NCBI GenBank assembly: GCA_002479765.1
Contig: DLOZ01000017.1
Coordinates: 1 to 64,000 of the forward strand
Direction of reading: 5' to 3'
DNA length: 64,000 nt
Origin: Sphingomonadales bacterium UBA7471
Lineage (GTDB): Bacteria > Pseudomonadota > Alphaproteobacteria > Sphingomonadales > Sphingomonadaceae
Below are positions 8,685 through 17,085 of the stretch, one piece after another. The notes beneath the pieces are model-generated. The model was not told where the DNA came from and ran no database searches. It was given only the letters and a program-made list of their open reading frames with translations. The stretch's first letter is position 1, and each line of letters opens with the position of its first letter. The translations under genes were made by a program, and so were the position numbers.

Positions 8685-10214
8685 TTGATAAAACATGCTT
8701 TAAGCGTCACGCGCGCGCAAAATTTCGCGGGCTGGTATCAGGAAGTCATTTCGGAGGCCGACCTCGCAGAAGAATCGGGTGTCCGTGGATGCATGGTTAT
8801 CCGGCCGTGGGGTTATGGCATGTGGGAACGCGTCCAAAAGTTGATGGATGCGCAAATCAAAGCTGCTGGCGTGGAGAACTGCTATTTCCCGTTGTTCATT
8901 CCCTTATCGTTTTTTGAAAAAGAAGCCGACCATGTGGAGGGCTTTGCAAAGGAAATGGCTGTTGTCACGCACCACCGCTTGATTGGTGATGGCAAAGGTA
9001 AGTTGATCCCGGATCCGGATTCCAAGTTGGAAGAGCCGCTGGTTGTCCGCCCAACATCGGAAACCGTAATTGGTGCGGCGATGAGCCGCTGGGTCCAAAG
9101 CTGGCGTGATTTGCCGTTGATGGTCAATCAATGGGCCAATGTTGTGCGCTGGGAAATGCGCACGCGCATGTTCCTGCGCACCAGTGAGTTTCTATGGCAG
9201 GAAGGGCATACCGCGCACGCGGATCGTGCGGATGCGATGCAGGAAACCATGCGCGCGCTCGAAATGTACCGTGCCTTCGCCGAGGGGCCACTGGCCATGC
9301 CCGTCGTGGCTGGCGAAAAGCCAGAGAATGAACGCTTCCCGGGCGCCGTTGCAACATATAGCATCGAAGCGATGATGCAGGACGGCAAAGCGCTGCAGGC
9401 CGGTACGTCGCATTATCTGGGCACAGGTTTTGCCGAAGCATCGGGCATCAAATATCAGGACAAGGACGGCAGCCAACAATTTGCGCACACCACCAGCTGG
9501 GGTGTTTCCACGCGGATGATTGGCGGCGTTATTATGACGCATGGCGATGATGATGGTTTGCGCTGTCCGCCGCAAATTGCCCCGCACCAAATCGTGATTA
9601 TACCGATGTTGCGGGACAATGACGAAGACGAAGCCGTGTTGGAATATTGCCGCAGCCTCCGCCTCGAACTGCTCGCGTTGAGTGCGTTCGGCGAACCCGT
9701 GCGCGTATTGCTGGATACCAAAGCGGCAAAGGCATCGAACAAGCGTTGGTCTTGGGTCAAGAAAGGCGCGCCCATCATCGTTGAAGTCGGCCCACGCGAT
9801 GTGGGCGAAGGCAAAGCGGCCGTTTTACGCCGTGATCGCCTCTATAAGGACGACGGCAAGCTTGCGACGGCATTTACCCCGCGTGGTGAGTTTGTCGGGG
9901 CGGCCGCTGGTTTGCTTGAGGACATTCAGTCCACGCTGTACACACAAGCAAAAGAACGGCTTGAAGCCAACATCCGCCGCGACGTCACCGACCTTGCCGC
10001 ACATTTTGCCGGTGACGAGGCGAAGTTTGCTGGCTGGGTCGAGGTTCAGTGGGCACGTCCAACCGGCGCTGCACTCGATAAAATCGTTGAGCAGCTAAAG
10101 GCGCTCAAACTGACGATGCGGAATAGCCCAATTGATGCGGCGGCGGTCGACGGCGCATGCTTTTTTACAGGCGAGCCCGCCGTGGAACGGATACTTATTG
10201 GCCGGACATATTAA
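8685..10214 (+). CDS. proS: Prolyl-tRNA synthetase, eukaryote/archaeal type (short form)
   Basis: The 509-residue class II synthetase charges tRNA-Pro. It belongs to the short eukaryote-like ProRS group used by many alphaproteobacteria: no INS editing domain lies between motifs 2 and 3, and a C-terminal extension ends in Tyr (ILIGRTY). Motif 2 is seen around RWEMRTRMFLRTSEF, and the anticodon-binding domain lies in the last 200 residues (KRWSWVKKGAPIIVEVGPRD). I use the TTG at 8685, because the N-terminus MIKHALSVTRAQNFAGWY matches family members and AGG lies 8 nt upstream; no ATG fits. It follows phaR after 39 bp. The GxxExxY unit begins 2 bp after its stop codon. A tRNA-Pro(TGG) gene lies at 44.2 kb. 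Confidence 0.93.
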   Translation: MIKHALSVTRAQNFAGWYQEVISEADLAEESGVRGCMVIRPWGYGMWERVQKLMDAQIKAAGVENCYFPLFIPLSFFEKEADHVEGFAKEMAVVTHHRLIGDGKGKLIPDPDSKLEEPLVVRPTSETVIGAAMSRWVQSWRDLPLMVNQWANVVRWEMRTRMFLRTSEFLWQEGHTAHADRADAMQETMRALEMYRAFAEGPLAMPVVAGEKPENERFPGAVATYSIEAMMQDGKALQAGTSHYLGTGFAEASGIKYQDKDGSQQFAHTTSWGVSTRMIGGVIMTHGDDDGLRCPPQIAPHQIVIIPMLRDNDEDEAVLEYCRSLRLELLALSAFGEPVRVLLDTKAAKASNKRWSWVKKGAPIIVEVGPRDVGEGKAAVLRRDRLYKDDGKLATAFTPRGEFVGAAAGLLEDIQSTLYTQAKERLEANIRRDVTDLAAHFAGDEAKFAGWVEVQWARPTGAALDKIVEQLKALKLTMRNSPIDAAAVDGACFFTGEPAVERILIGRTY

Positions 10215-10216
10215 GG

Positions 10217-10249
10217 GGTTCGCACGAAGGCACAAAGACACGAAGAGGG
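10217..10249 (+). repeat. Left array of 8-bp units flanking the GxxExxY gene
   Basis: After GGTTCG come three head-to-tail octamers, CACGAAGG, CACAAAGA and CACGAAGA (10223-10246). The same array occurs inverted at 10629-10662 on the other side of the gene. The last unit runs into GAGGG, which serves as Shine-Dalgarno for the ATG at 10254. The array begins 2 nt after the proS stop. Confidence 0.85.
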
Positions 10250-10253
10250 TAGA

Positions 10254-10682
10254 ATGGAAATTGAACATATCTGTTCACTCATTGTCGATGCGGCTTTCAA
10301 GCTTCACAAGGATATCGGCCCCGGATTGCTTGAAAGCGCGTATGAGAGAATTTTGGCAGCCAAGTTTGAAGGCATCGGGTTGGGGGTTGACCTGCAAGTG
10401 CCGATCGACATCCAATATGACCAAGTTCATCTTCCTGCAGCATTTCGTGTCGATTTATTGGTCGAAAAACGCATAATAATTGAGATTAAATCGGTCGAAA
10501 AAACACTGCCGGTTCATGCGAAGCAAGTAATCACATATCTTCGCCTGACCAATTTAACCCATGGGTTCGTTATCAATTTTGGCACCCCCATGTTCAAAGA
10601 TGGAATAAAACGCTTGTTGAACGACCGACCTTCTTCTGTGTCTTCGTGTCTTCGTGCGAACCAAAATGAAAGTGGCTCATGA
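10254..10682 (+). CDS. GxxExxY protein, PD-(D/E)XK nuclease-fold
   Basis: The 142-residue protein has the family-naming motif GLLESAY (G24, E27, Y30), preceded by an amphipathic helix. A PD-(D/E)XK-like core follows: Asp67 in FRVDLL, Glu77-x-Lys79 in IIIEIKSV, and Q91-x3-Y95 in KQVITYL. These match the catalytic layout of the restriction-endonuclease fold, but no activity has been assigned to the family to my knowledge. Residues 126-137 are encoded by the inverted right repeat array, so the tail (SSVSSCLRANQ) is repeat-derived. Its TGA overlaps the rnr ATG (ATGA), giving translational coupling. The unit interrupts proS-rnr without harming either. The family call is firm; the function is unknown. 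Confidence 0.88.
   Translation: MEIEHICSLIVDAAFKLHKDIGPGLLESAYERILAAKFEGIGLGVDLQVPIDIQYDQVHLPAAFRVDLLVEKRIIIEIKSVEKTLPVHAKQVITYLRLTNLTHGFVINFGTPMFKDGIKRLLNDRPSSVSSCLRANQNESGS
10629..10662 (-). repeat. Right inverted array of 8-bp units, inside the GxxExxY coding end
   Basis: Read on the minus strand this is GGTTCG followed by CACGAAGA, CACGAAGA and CACAGAAG, mirroring the left array at 10217-10249. Because the period is 8, successive units are translated in different codon phases. Confidence 0.85.
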
Positions 10683-12955
10683 CGACAAAAAAAGTTCAGT
10701 TCGAAGGCCTCCCGAGCCGCGAACAGATAATCGCATTTATCCAATCGTCCAACGACCCCGCGCGAAAGCGAGAGATTGCGCGGGAATTCGGCTTGCGCGG
10801 GCATGAAAAGATCGCGCTGAAGGCGTTGTTGAAAGACATGACCGATGAAGGCCTGATCGACATGGCGCCGGGCCGTGCCTTTCACAAAATGGGTGGCGTG
10901 CCAAAAGTCACGGTGCTGAAAATTGTTGCGATTGACGGCAACCACGCGGTGGCGATTCCGGAGCATTGGGAAGCCGAAGGCATTCCAGCACCCAAAATTC
11001 GGGTGATCGAGACCAAGGGCAAGCGCAACAGTGCGTTGGGCATTGGCGACCGCATTTTGGCGCGCACCGAAGAACGCGGCAATGGCTGGGCTGCGCATGT
11101 CATGAAGAAGCTCGCCAAGGGCAGCGAGCAGATATTGGGTGTTGTCGAGGGCGGCGAAAATGGCCGTTTCTGGCTAAAATCCGTCGACAAGAAATCACGG
11201 TTCGACACCCAAATCGGTGATGTTGGCGATGCAAAAGCTGGCGAGCTGGTGCTTGCGGAACTCACCGGAAACGCGCACAAAAAATCGGCGCGGGTAACGC
11301 AGGTTCTGGGCGATCCATTTGCGCCAAAAAGCTTCAGCCTCATTGCCATTCATAAATTTGGCATTCCGTTTGAGATGCCTGAAACCGTGGAGCGCGAGGC
11401 GGAGCGTGTACGCGAACTGCCCGTCACCGACGATCACCGCGAAGACCTGCGCCATCTGCCCATTATCGCCATTGACCCCCGCGATGCGCGTGATTTTGAT
11501 GATGCGATTTGGGCCACACCAAATGCGGATACGGGCGGGTTTGACGCCATCGTCGCGATTGCGGACGTCAGCTATTATGTCCGTCCGGGCAGCGCGCTGG
11601 ACCATGAGGCGTCGAAGCGCGGGAACAGTGTCTATTTCCCTGACCTTGTCGTGCCGATGTTGCCGCACGCATTGTCATCGGACAAATGCTCCTTGCGGGC
11701 AGGGGAAGACCGCGCGGTACTCGCCTGCCACCTTGCCATTGGCAAGACGGGCCAAGTGACGTCATGGCGTTTCACGCGGGCAGTGGCGCGGATTGCCGCC
11801 AATATTCCCTATCCCGACGCGCAAGCCGCGATTGACGGGACGATGGAAAATCCGTTGCTGGAAAGCGCGCTAAAACCATTATGGGCATGTTGGCGGCTGC
11901 TGTCGAAGGCACGTGCCAAGCGTGCGCCATTGGAACTAAACTTGCCCGAAAAGCGCATCACGCTGGATGCGCAAGGCCGTGTAACCGGCGTTGCCGAACG
12001 TGAGCAGCTTGAAGCGCATCGTTTGGTCGAAGATTTCATGATCGCGGCCAATGTCGCGGCCGCCAAAGCTTTAGAGGCGAAGAAATCATCGCTCATTTAC
12101 CGCGCCCATGAACCGCCAAGCCGCGAAAAGCTGGTCGCGTTGAAGGAATATCTCAAAACCTTCGACATAGATTTTGCGCTGGGGCAGGTGGTTAAGCCCG
12201 AAACCTTCAACTGGATCTTGGCAAAGGTCATCGACGAAGAAATCCGCCCGCAAATCATGGAGGCCGTCCTCCGCAGCCAGACACAGGCCTATTACGGCCC
12301 GACGAATGTCGGACATTTCGGCCTGTCCTTGGGCAGCTACGCGCATTTTACTTCCCCCATTCGCCGTTATGCCGACCTTATCGTGCATCGCGCTTTGGTC
12401 AGTGCCTATGGGCTTGAAATGCCCAAGCCGAAGATCAAGGATGTCGAGCCAATAACCGGCCTGACCGAGGCCGCGATTGCACGATTACCCGCGACCGCCG
12501 AAGCGATTAGCCGCACCGAACGCCGCGCGATGGAAGCGGAGCGCGAGACCACAGATCGCTATATCGCGGCATATCTATCGGCGCAGGTCGGGCAAGTGGT
12601 TCAGGCACGCATCACCGGCGTTCAAAATTTCGGCTTTTTCGCGACTGTTGAAGGCGTTGGCGGCGATGGCTTAGTTCCTGTCTCAACACTTGGAAAAGAT
12701 TATTTCCATTATGATGAGGCGAGCCAAGTGCTCATCGGCGAAAAAACGCGGCAGGAATATCGCCCGGGCATGCGCCTGGAACTCCGCTTGGCAGAAGCCA
12801 ACCCTATTTCGGGATCGCTAAGGTTCGAATTGCCCGAAGGTGGCAGCTATGCGCCGGACCGGTTCAAGCATAAGGGGAAGCCAAAAGCCGGCAAATATGA
12901 CGCGGGCAAACGCGGACGTCCCGGCAACATTCGGCATCAGGGCAAGCGGCGCTAG
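10679..12955 (+). CDS. rnr: Ribonuclease R
   Basis: The 758-residue 3'-5' exoribonuclease degrades structured RNA. The order is an N-terminal winged-helix/cold-shock region, an RNB catalytic domain starting near residue 265 with IDPRDARDFDDAIW (Asp residues binding Mg2+), an S1 domain (QARITGVQNFGFFATVEGVGGDGLVP) near residue 640, and a Lys/Gly-rich basic tail. Length and order are normal for RNase R rather than RNase II. The ATG overlaps the GxxExxY stop codon, so its translation may depend partly on that small gene. A pair of hairpin repeats lies downstream. An AT-poor 5' end and weak Shine-Dalgarno (AAAGTGG) fit coupled initiation. Confidence 0.94.
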   Translation: MTTKKVQFEGLPSREQIIAFIQSSNDPARKREIAREFGLRGHEKIALKALLKDMTDEGLIDMAPGRAFHKMGGVPKVTVLKIVAIDGNHAVAIPEHWEAEGIPAPKIRVIETKGKRNSALGIGDRILARTEERGNGWAAHVMKKLAKGSEQILGVVEGGENGRFWLKSVDKKSRFDTQIGDVGDAKAGELVLAELTGNAHKKSARVTQVLGDPFAPKSFSLIAIHKFGIPFEMPETVEREAERVRELPVTDDHREDLRHLPIIAIDPRDARDFDDAIWATPNADTGGFDAIVAIADVSYYVRPGSALDHEASKRGNSVYFPDLVVPMLPHALSSDKCSLRAGEDRAVLACHLAIGKTGQVTSWRFTRAVARIAANIPYPDAQAAIDGTMENPLLESALKPLWACWRLLSKARAKRAPLELNLPEKRITLDAQGRVTGVAEREQLEAHRLVEDFMIAANVAAAKALEAKKSSLIYRAHEPPSREKLVALKEYLKTFDIDFALGQVVKPETFNWILAKVIDEEIRPQIMEAVLRSQTQAYYGPTNVGHFGLSLGSYAHFTSPIRRYADLIVHRALVSAYGLEMPKPKIKDVEPITGLTEAAIARLPATAEAISRTERRAMEAERETTDRYIAAYLSAQVGQVVQARITGVQNFGFFATVEGVGGDGLVPVSTLGKDYFHYDEASQVLIGEKTRQEYRPGMRLELRLAEANPISGSLRFELPEGGSYAPDRFKHKGKPKAGKYDAGKRGRPGNIRHQGKRR

Positions 12956-12986
12956 AAACTCGGCACATTCGGCGTTCAACCAAATT

Positions 12987-13067
12987 CCGTCACCCTGAAC
13001 TTGTTTCAGGGTCTTAGTTTCAAGCAGTAAACAAAAGTAAGATGCTGAAACAAGTTCAGCATGACGG
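12987..13067. repeat. Paired hairpin repeat (REP-like element), copy 1
   Basis: Two 21-nt hairpins face each other. ACCCTGAA/TTCAGGGT (12992-13012, loop CTTGT) and ATGCTGAA/TTCAGCAT (13042-13062, loop ACAAG) also pair with one another over about 27 bp as inverted arms. The element fills the gap between rnr and the convergent usp gene and can act as a terminator for both. A related copy is at 53936-54044. Confidence 0.8.
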
Positions 13068-13072
13068 GTTTT

Positions 13073-13528
13073 CTAGCTCAATTCATCCAGCTGCGCATCG
13101 CTCAGCGAGCCGGGGATCACCATAACCGGGCAGGGTAATGTCCCTGCATTAATACCGGTAAAGTGCGCAATAAGGGGCCCGGGTGCGCCCTGCGCCGCGG
13201 CACCGAGCACAAGCGCGGCGATACCGGGATGTTCCGCAAGCATGGCTTTGACCACGTCAATGGCTTCACCGGACTTAACGGTAATTGCCGGACGAACACC
13301 CATTTCGTCAAAAATGGATCCCGCAGCGGCGGTCACAAGCTGCTCAGCCCGGTCGCGTGCTTCTTCCTCCATGGTCGCTTGCACGCCGCCCCAGGCGACA
13401 AAATCAGCCTGCTCAACGAGCGCAAGGATATGCACGGTCCCGCCGGTTTTTGCGGCACGACGCGACGCAAACCGCAGCGCAAGCCGCGCTTCTTCGGTCT
13501 CATCAATGACAACAAGGTACGTCCGCAT
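13073..13528 (-). CDS. Universal stress protein (UspA family)
   Basis: The 151-residue single-domain Usp protein begins MRTYLVVIDETEEA, the usual first strand with the nucleotide-site Asp. It ends with CPVMVIPG, the usual last strand. The ATP-binding glycine pattern in the LVLGAAAQGAPG region is poor, so nucleotide binding is uncertain. I chose the ATG at 13528 because GGGGGA lies 6 nt upstream and family alignment starts here; an in-frame extension to 13606 has no support. Such proteins respond to stress, growth arrest or low oxygen. It is a single gene divergent from pdhC, with 153 bp between them. Confidence 0.85.
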   Translation of the reverse strand: MRTYLVVIDETEEARLALRFASRRAAKTGGTVHILALVEQADFVAWGGVQATMEEEARDRAEQLVTAAAGSIFDEMGVRPAITVKSGEAIDVVKAMLAEHPGIAALVLGAAAQGAPGPLIAHFTGINAGTLPCPVMVIPGSLSDAQLDELS

Positions 13529-13617
13529 GCGCTTCCCCCGGCATGAGCCTCTGCGGCCAGCCTTTATGAATTCGTATAGCCTGCGCGAAATTTGCATCCT
13601 TGGCAACCTTATCGCGC

Positions 13618-13645
13618 TTGACGCTTGGGAAAGCTTGGCTATGCG
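13618..13645 (+). promoter_or_regulatory. Candidate sigma-70 promoter of pdhC-lpd
   Basis: TTGACG (13618-13623) and TATGCG (13640-13645) are separated by 16 bp and lie 37 bp before the pdhC start codon. The -35 is good and the -10 weak. Confidence 0.4.
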
Positions 13646-13681
13646 ATTATTTCAAATTGCGACCAAAAAAGGCCAAACCCG

Positions 13682-14962
13682 ATGTCTATCGAACTCAAAA
13701 TGCCCGCACTTTCCCCAACCATGGAAGAAGGCACGCTTGCCAGATGGCTGGTGAAGGAAGGGGATACCGTTTCGTCCGGTGATTTGATCGCAGAGATCGA
13801 AACCGACAAGGCGACGATGGAGTTTGAGGCGGTCGACGAAGGTGTGATTACACAATTGCTCGTTGCCGAAGGCACCGACGGCGTAAAAGTCGGCACGGTC
13901 ATTGCGATTATTCAGGGTGAAGATGACGGTGCAATCGCTGCGCCAAAGGCGGCCGCGCCTGTCGCCGCGCAAGAAGCAAAGCCTGCAGCAGTGGCCGCTG
14001 CTCCAGCGCCCGCGCCAGTCACACCCCCCGTTGCCACGCCATCGCATTCCTCAGGCGACCGCATCAAGGCCAGTCCATTAGCAAAGCGCATCGCGGCGAA
14101 TTCGGGCGTTGATCTGGCGGCTATTAGCGGAACTGGCCCCAATGGCCGTATTGTAAAGGCTGATGTCGAGGCGTTCTCCGGCGCAGGCCGGAGCCCAGCA
14201 CCATCAACCGCGATGGATCCCGGCCTTCGCCGGGAAGCACCTGCGGCTCCTGTTGCGGCAATCGATACCGACATCCCGCACGAAGTCGTCAAACTCTCCA
14301 ACATGCGCAAGACCATTGCGCGCCGCCTGACCGAGTCCAAGCAGCAAGTGCCGCACATCTACCTCACCGTCGACGTCCGCCTCGATGCTTTGCTCAAGCT
14401 GCGCGGAGAGCTCAACGCGTCGCTGGAGCCACGCGGCATCAAGCTGTCGGTCAATGACATGCTGATCAAGGCGCTTGGCCTTGCGCTGATTCAGGTGCCC
14501 AAATGCAATGTCAGCTTCGCCGGCGATACTATGCTGCAGTACAGCCGCGCCGACATTAGCGTTGCGGTATCGGTGCCCACCGGCCTGATTACGCCCATCG
14601 TGACGGACGCAGCGAACAAGTCGCTGTCCAAAATCTCGATCGAAATTGCCGAACTTGCTGCGCGCGCGAAAGAAGGCAAGCTGCAACCCCATGAATATCA
14701 GGGCGGCACCGCGTCCATCTCCAACATGGGCATGATGGGTATCAAGCAGTTCGAAGCCGTCATCAACCCGCCACAAGCGATGATCATGGCGATCGGCGCA
14801 GGCGAAAAGCGTCCCTATATCGTCGATGACGCCCTCGCCATCGCCACCGTCATGTCGGCCACCGGTAGCTTCGACCACCGCGCCATCGACGGCGCAGACG
14901 GCGCGCAGTTGATGAAGGTCTTCAAGGAACTGGTGGAGAAGCCTTTGGGGTTGGTGGCGTAA
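13682..14962 (+). CDS. pdhC: Pyruvate dehydrogenase E2, dihydrolipoamide acetyltransferase
   Basis: The 426-residue E2 core passes the acetyl group from its lipoyl arm to CoA. The N-terminal lipoyl domain carries the lipoyl lysine at about Lys43 (ETDKATMEF). An Ala/Pro linker follows, then a peripheral-subunit-binding domain (KASPLAKRIAANSGVDL, near 128-160), a second linker, and the catalytic domain ending with DHRAIDG. The second linker contains an in-frame palindromic repeat (14218-14235). The ATG at 13682 begins MSIELKMPALSPT exactly where homologues start. Only one nucleotide separates it from lpd. The E1 genes are at 61.0-63.5 kb, and the lipoyl domain is nearly identical in DNA to that of pdhB. 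Confidence 0.95.
   Translation: MSIELKMPALSPTMEEGTLARWLVKEGDTVSSGDLIAEIETDKATMEFEAVDEGVITQLLVAEGTDGVKVGTVIAIIQGEDDGAIAAPKAAAPVAAQEAKPAAVAAAPAPAPVTPPVATPSHSSGDRIKASPLAKRIAANSGVDLAAISGTGPNGRIVKADVEAFSGAGRSPAPSTAMDPGLRREAPAAPVAAIDTDIPHEVVKLSNMRKTIARRLTESKQQVPHIYLTVDVRLDALLKLRGELNASLEPRGIKLSVNDMLIKALGLALIQVPKCNVSFAGDTMLQYSRADISVAVSVPTGLITPIVTDAANKSLSKISIEIAELAARAKEGKLQPHEYQGGTASISNMGMMGIKQFEAVINPPQAMIMAIGAGEKRPYIVDDALAIATVMSATGSFDHRAIDGADGAQLMKVFKELVEKPLGLVA
14218..14235. repeat. Palindromic repeat inserted in frame in the pdhC linker
   Basis: TCCCGGC (14218-14224), loop CTTC, GCCGGGA (14229-14235) is a perfect 7-bp hairpin of the kind widespread between sphingomonad genes. Here it is translated as part of MDPGLRREA, between the E3-binding and catalytic domains of E2. 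The surrounding bases from about 14188 (RSPAPST) probably belong to the same element. Confidence 0.7.
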
Positions 14963-14963
14963 T

Positions 14964-16355
14964 ATGTCTGATTACGACCTCATCGTCCTCGGTTCTGGCC
15001 CCGGTGGCTATGTTGCCGCCATCCGCGCCGCGCAGCTTGGGCTGAAAGTTGCCATTGTCGAGCGGGAAAATCTTGGTGGCATATGCCTCAACTGGGGCTG
15101 TATCCCGACCAAGGCGTTGCTGCGGTCGGCGGAAATCTATCATTATATGCAGCATGCGGGCGATTATGGCCTGACGGCGGCGAATATCAGCGCGGATATC
15201 GACGCGGTGGTGAAGCGGTCGCGCGGTGTGGCCAAGCAGCTTAATCAGGGCGTCACGCATCTGATGAAGAAGAACAAGATCAATGTCCATATGGGCGACG
15301 GCAAGCTGACTGCAGCCAACACGCTGACGGTCACCAAAGATGGCAAGACGGAAGAGCTGACCGCGAAGAATATCATCCTCGCCACCGGTGCGCGCGCCCG
15401 CGACCTGCCATTTGCGCCTGCCGACGGAAAACGTATCTGGACCTATCGCCACGCGATGGTGCCGCCCGTAATGCCGAAAAAACTGCTGGTCATCGGATCG
15501 GGCGCAATCGGCATAGAATTTGCCAGCTTTTACAATGATATGGGCGCAGAAGTGACCGTCGTCGAAATGCTCGACCGCATCGTGCCCGTTGAGGACGCCG
15601 ATGTTTCGACCTTCCTTGAAAAGGCGCTGACAAAGCAGGGCATGACGATCATGACCGGGGCAGGGGTCGAAGAGCTTAAGGCCAGCGCGACGGGCGTTTC
15701 TGCGAAGATCAAGGGTAAGGACGGCAAGGTCATTGCGTCCGAATTCACCCACTGCATCGTTGCCATCGGCATTGTCCCCAACACCGAAAATATCGGGCTA
15801 GAGGCGCTTGGCGTCGAAATGGACCGCGGCTTCCTGAAAACCGATCCAATGTGCCGCACCAATGTACCTGGCCTGTGGGCGATTGGTGACATCACCGCGC
15901 CGCCATGGTTGGCGCATAAGGCTAGCCATGAAGGCGTTATTGCCGCCGAAGCGATTGCTGGTGGCCATCCGCACGCGATGGACCCCAAGAACATTCCCGG
16001 CTGCACCTATTGCCACCCGCAAGTCGCGAGCGTCGGCTTGACCGAAGCCAAGGCGAAAGAGGCAGGTTATGACGTCAAAGTCGGCAACTTCCCCTTCCTC
16101 GGCAACGGCAAAGCGATTGCGCTGGGTGAGGCCGAAGGCTTCATCAAAACCGTGTTCGACGCCAAAACCGGAGAGCTACTGGGCGCGCATATGGTGGGCG
16201 CTGAAGTGACGGAGCTCATCCAAGGCTATACCATCGGCAAAACAGCGGAATTGGTCGAAGCGGACTTCATGCACACCGTGTTCCCGCATCCAACATTGAG
16301 CGAAATGATGCACGAAAGCGTGCTCGGCGCTTATGGCAAAATGTTGCACATGTGA
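14964..16355 (+). CDS. lpd: Dihydrolipoyl dehydrogenase (E3)
   Basis: The 463-residue FAD flavoprotein reoxidises dihydrolipoyl groups of E2 with NAD+. The FAD Rossmann motif GSGPGGYVAA is at 10-19, and the redox disulfide is Cys41-Cys46 in GICLNWGC. The NAD-binding GSGAIGIEFAS lies mid-protein, and the C-terminal active-site His-Glu pair sits in HTVFPHPTLSE. It is one nucleotide downstream of pdhC, so the two are co-expressed. The TGA overlaps the GTG of the next gene. Given the pdhC context it is primarily the PDH E3, though one E3 may also serve 2-oxoglutarate dehydrogenase. Confidence 0.95.
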   Translation: MSDYDLIVLGSGPGGYVAAIRAAQLGLKVAIVERENLGGICLNWGCIPTKALLRSAEIYHYMQHAGDYGLTAANISADIDAVVKRSRGVAKQLNQGVTHLMKKNKINVHMGDGKLTAANTLTVTKDGKTEELTAKNIILATGARARDLPFAPADGKRIWTYRHAMVPPVMPKKLLVIGSGAIGIEFASFYNDMGAEVTVVEMLDRIVPVEDADVSTFLEKALTKQGMTIMTGAGVEELKASATGVSAKIKGKDGKVIASEFTHCIVAIGIVPNTENIGLEALGVEMDRGFLKTDPMCRTNVPGLWAIGDITAPPWLAHKASHEGVIAAEAIAGGHPHAMDPKNIPGCTYCHPQVASVGLTEAKAKEAGYDVKVGNFPFLGNGKAIALGEAEGFIKTVFDAKTGELLGAHMVGAEVTELIQGYTIGKTAELVEADFMHTVFPHPTLSEMMHESVLGAYGKMLHM

Positions 16356-17002
16356 TTTTGCCATTTCGTCTGTTTATGGGGGCGGTGGTTCTGTTCGTCC
16401 TTGTGGTTGCTTTGGGATATGCGGTTACCGCAGGCCATTTCCGCGCATTTGACCTCGCCGTCTCGCACGCCCTCTATATGCAGCGCGGGGTTTCCCCTGA
16501 TTGGCTTATCTGGCTTATGCAAGGCATCAGCTGGATTGGTGGCGGCGTCCAACGCTACATCATCGTCGCCGTTCTGACGTTCGCTTTATGGCGTTGGTGG
16601 GGGTGGGGCTCTGCGCTTGCCATGGGCCTAACGACATTGATCGCGGCACTCACGTCTGACGTCATGAAATATTTTTTCGCACGTGTCCGCCCCGATCTGG
16701 TGGCGCAGCTGGACCCCGTCACCAGTCCCGCATTTCCCAGCGGCCATTCCAATAATGCGGCAGTGGTCTACATATTGTTCATCATGCTGATACCGCAGGC
16801 GCGGCATCCTGTGTGGCAGCTAGCGGCGGCGGCGATGATCTTGCTGACCGGTGTTTCGCGGATCATGCTTGGCGTGCATTGGCCGACCGACGTGCTGGGT
16901 GGATGGATGCTGGGTGCGTCCTTCGCGCTTATGGCGGGCGGGGTCATTGCCTATCGCGAGCATCAGCGACAGGGACAGTTTCCTTCGGTCCTCGCACCTT
17001 AA
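16352..17002 (+). CDS. PAP2-family membrane phosphatase
   Basis: The 216-residue inner-membrane protein has five or six hydrophobic segments and the three PAP2 phosphatase motifs: KYFFARVRP, then PSGH, then SRIMLGVHWPTD with the nucleophilic His. Family members dephosphorylate undecaprenyl diphosphate, phosphatidate or phosphatidylglycerophosphate. The chosen GTG overlaps the lpd stop codon, suggesting coupling. An in-frame ATG at 16376 is possible but lacks a ribosome site. The substrate is not deducible; recycling of the undecaprenyl carrier is one option. Confidence 0.82.
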   Translation: MILPFRLFMGAVVLFVLVVALGYAVTAGHFRAFDLAVSHALYMQRGVSPDWLIWLMQGISWIGGGVQRYIIVAVLTFALWRWWGWGSALAMGLTTLIAALTSDVMKYFFARVRPDLVAQLDPVTSPAFPSGHSNNAAVVYILFIMLIPQARHPVWQLAAAAMILLTGVSRIMLGVHWPTDVLGGWMLGASFALMAGGVIAYREHQRQGQFPSVLAP

Positions 17003-17085
17003 TACGCACCGCTGCGCTTTTTTCTGTCCACCGCGCGCGGAATTTGTCATGCGTGTATCTTAACAGTTTTTCGGGAGAAACAACC

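Noticed and set aside
10217..10662. Possible CRISPR array from the repeated octamers
   Set aside because: Units are 8 bp, directly adjacent with no spacers, only three per side and inverted around a gene.
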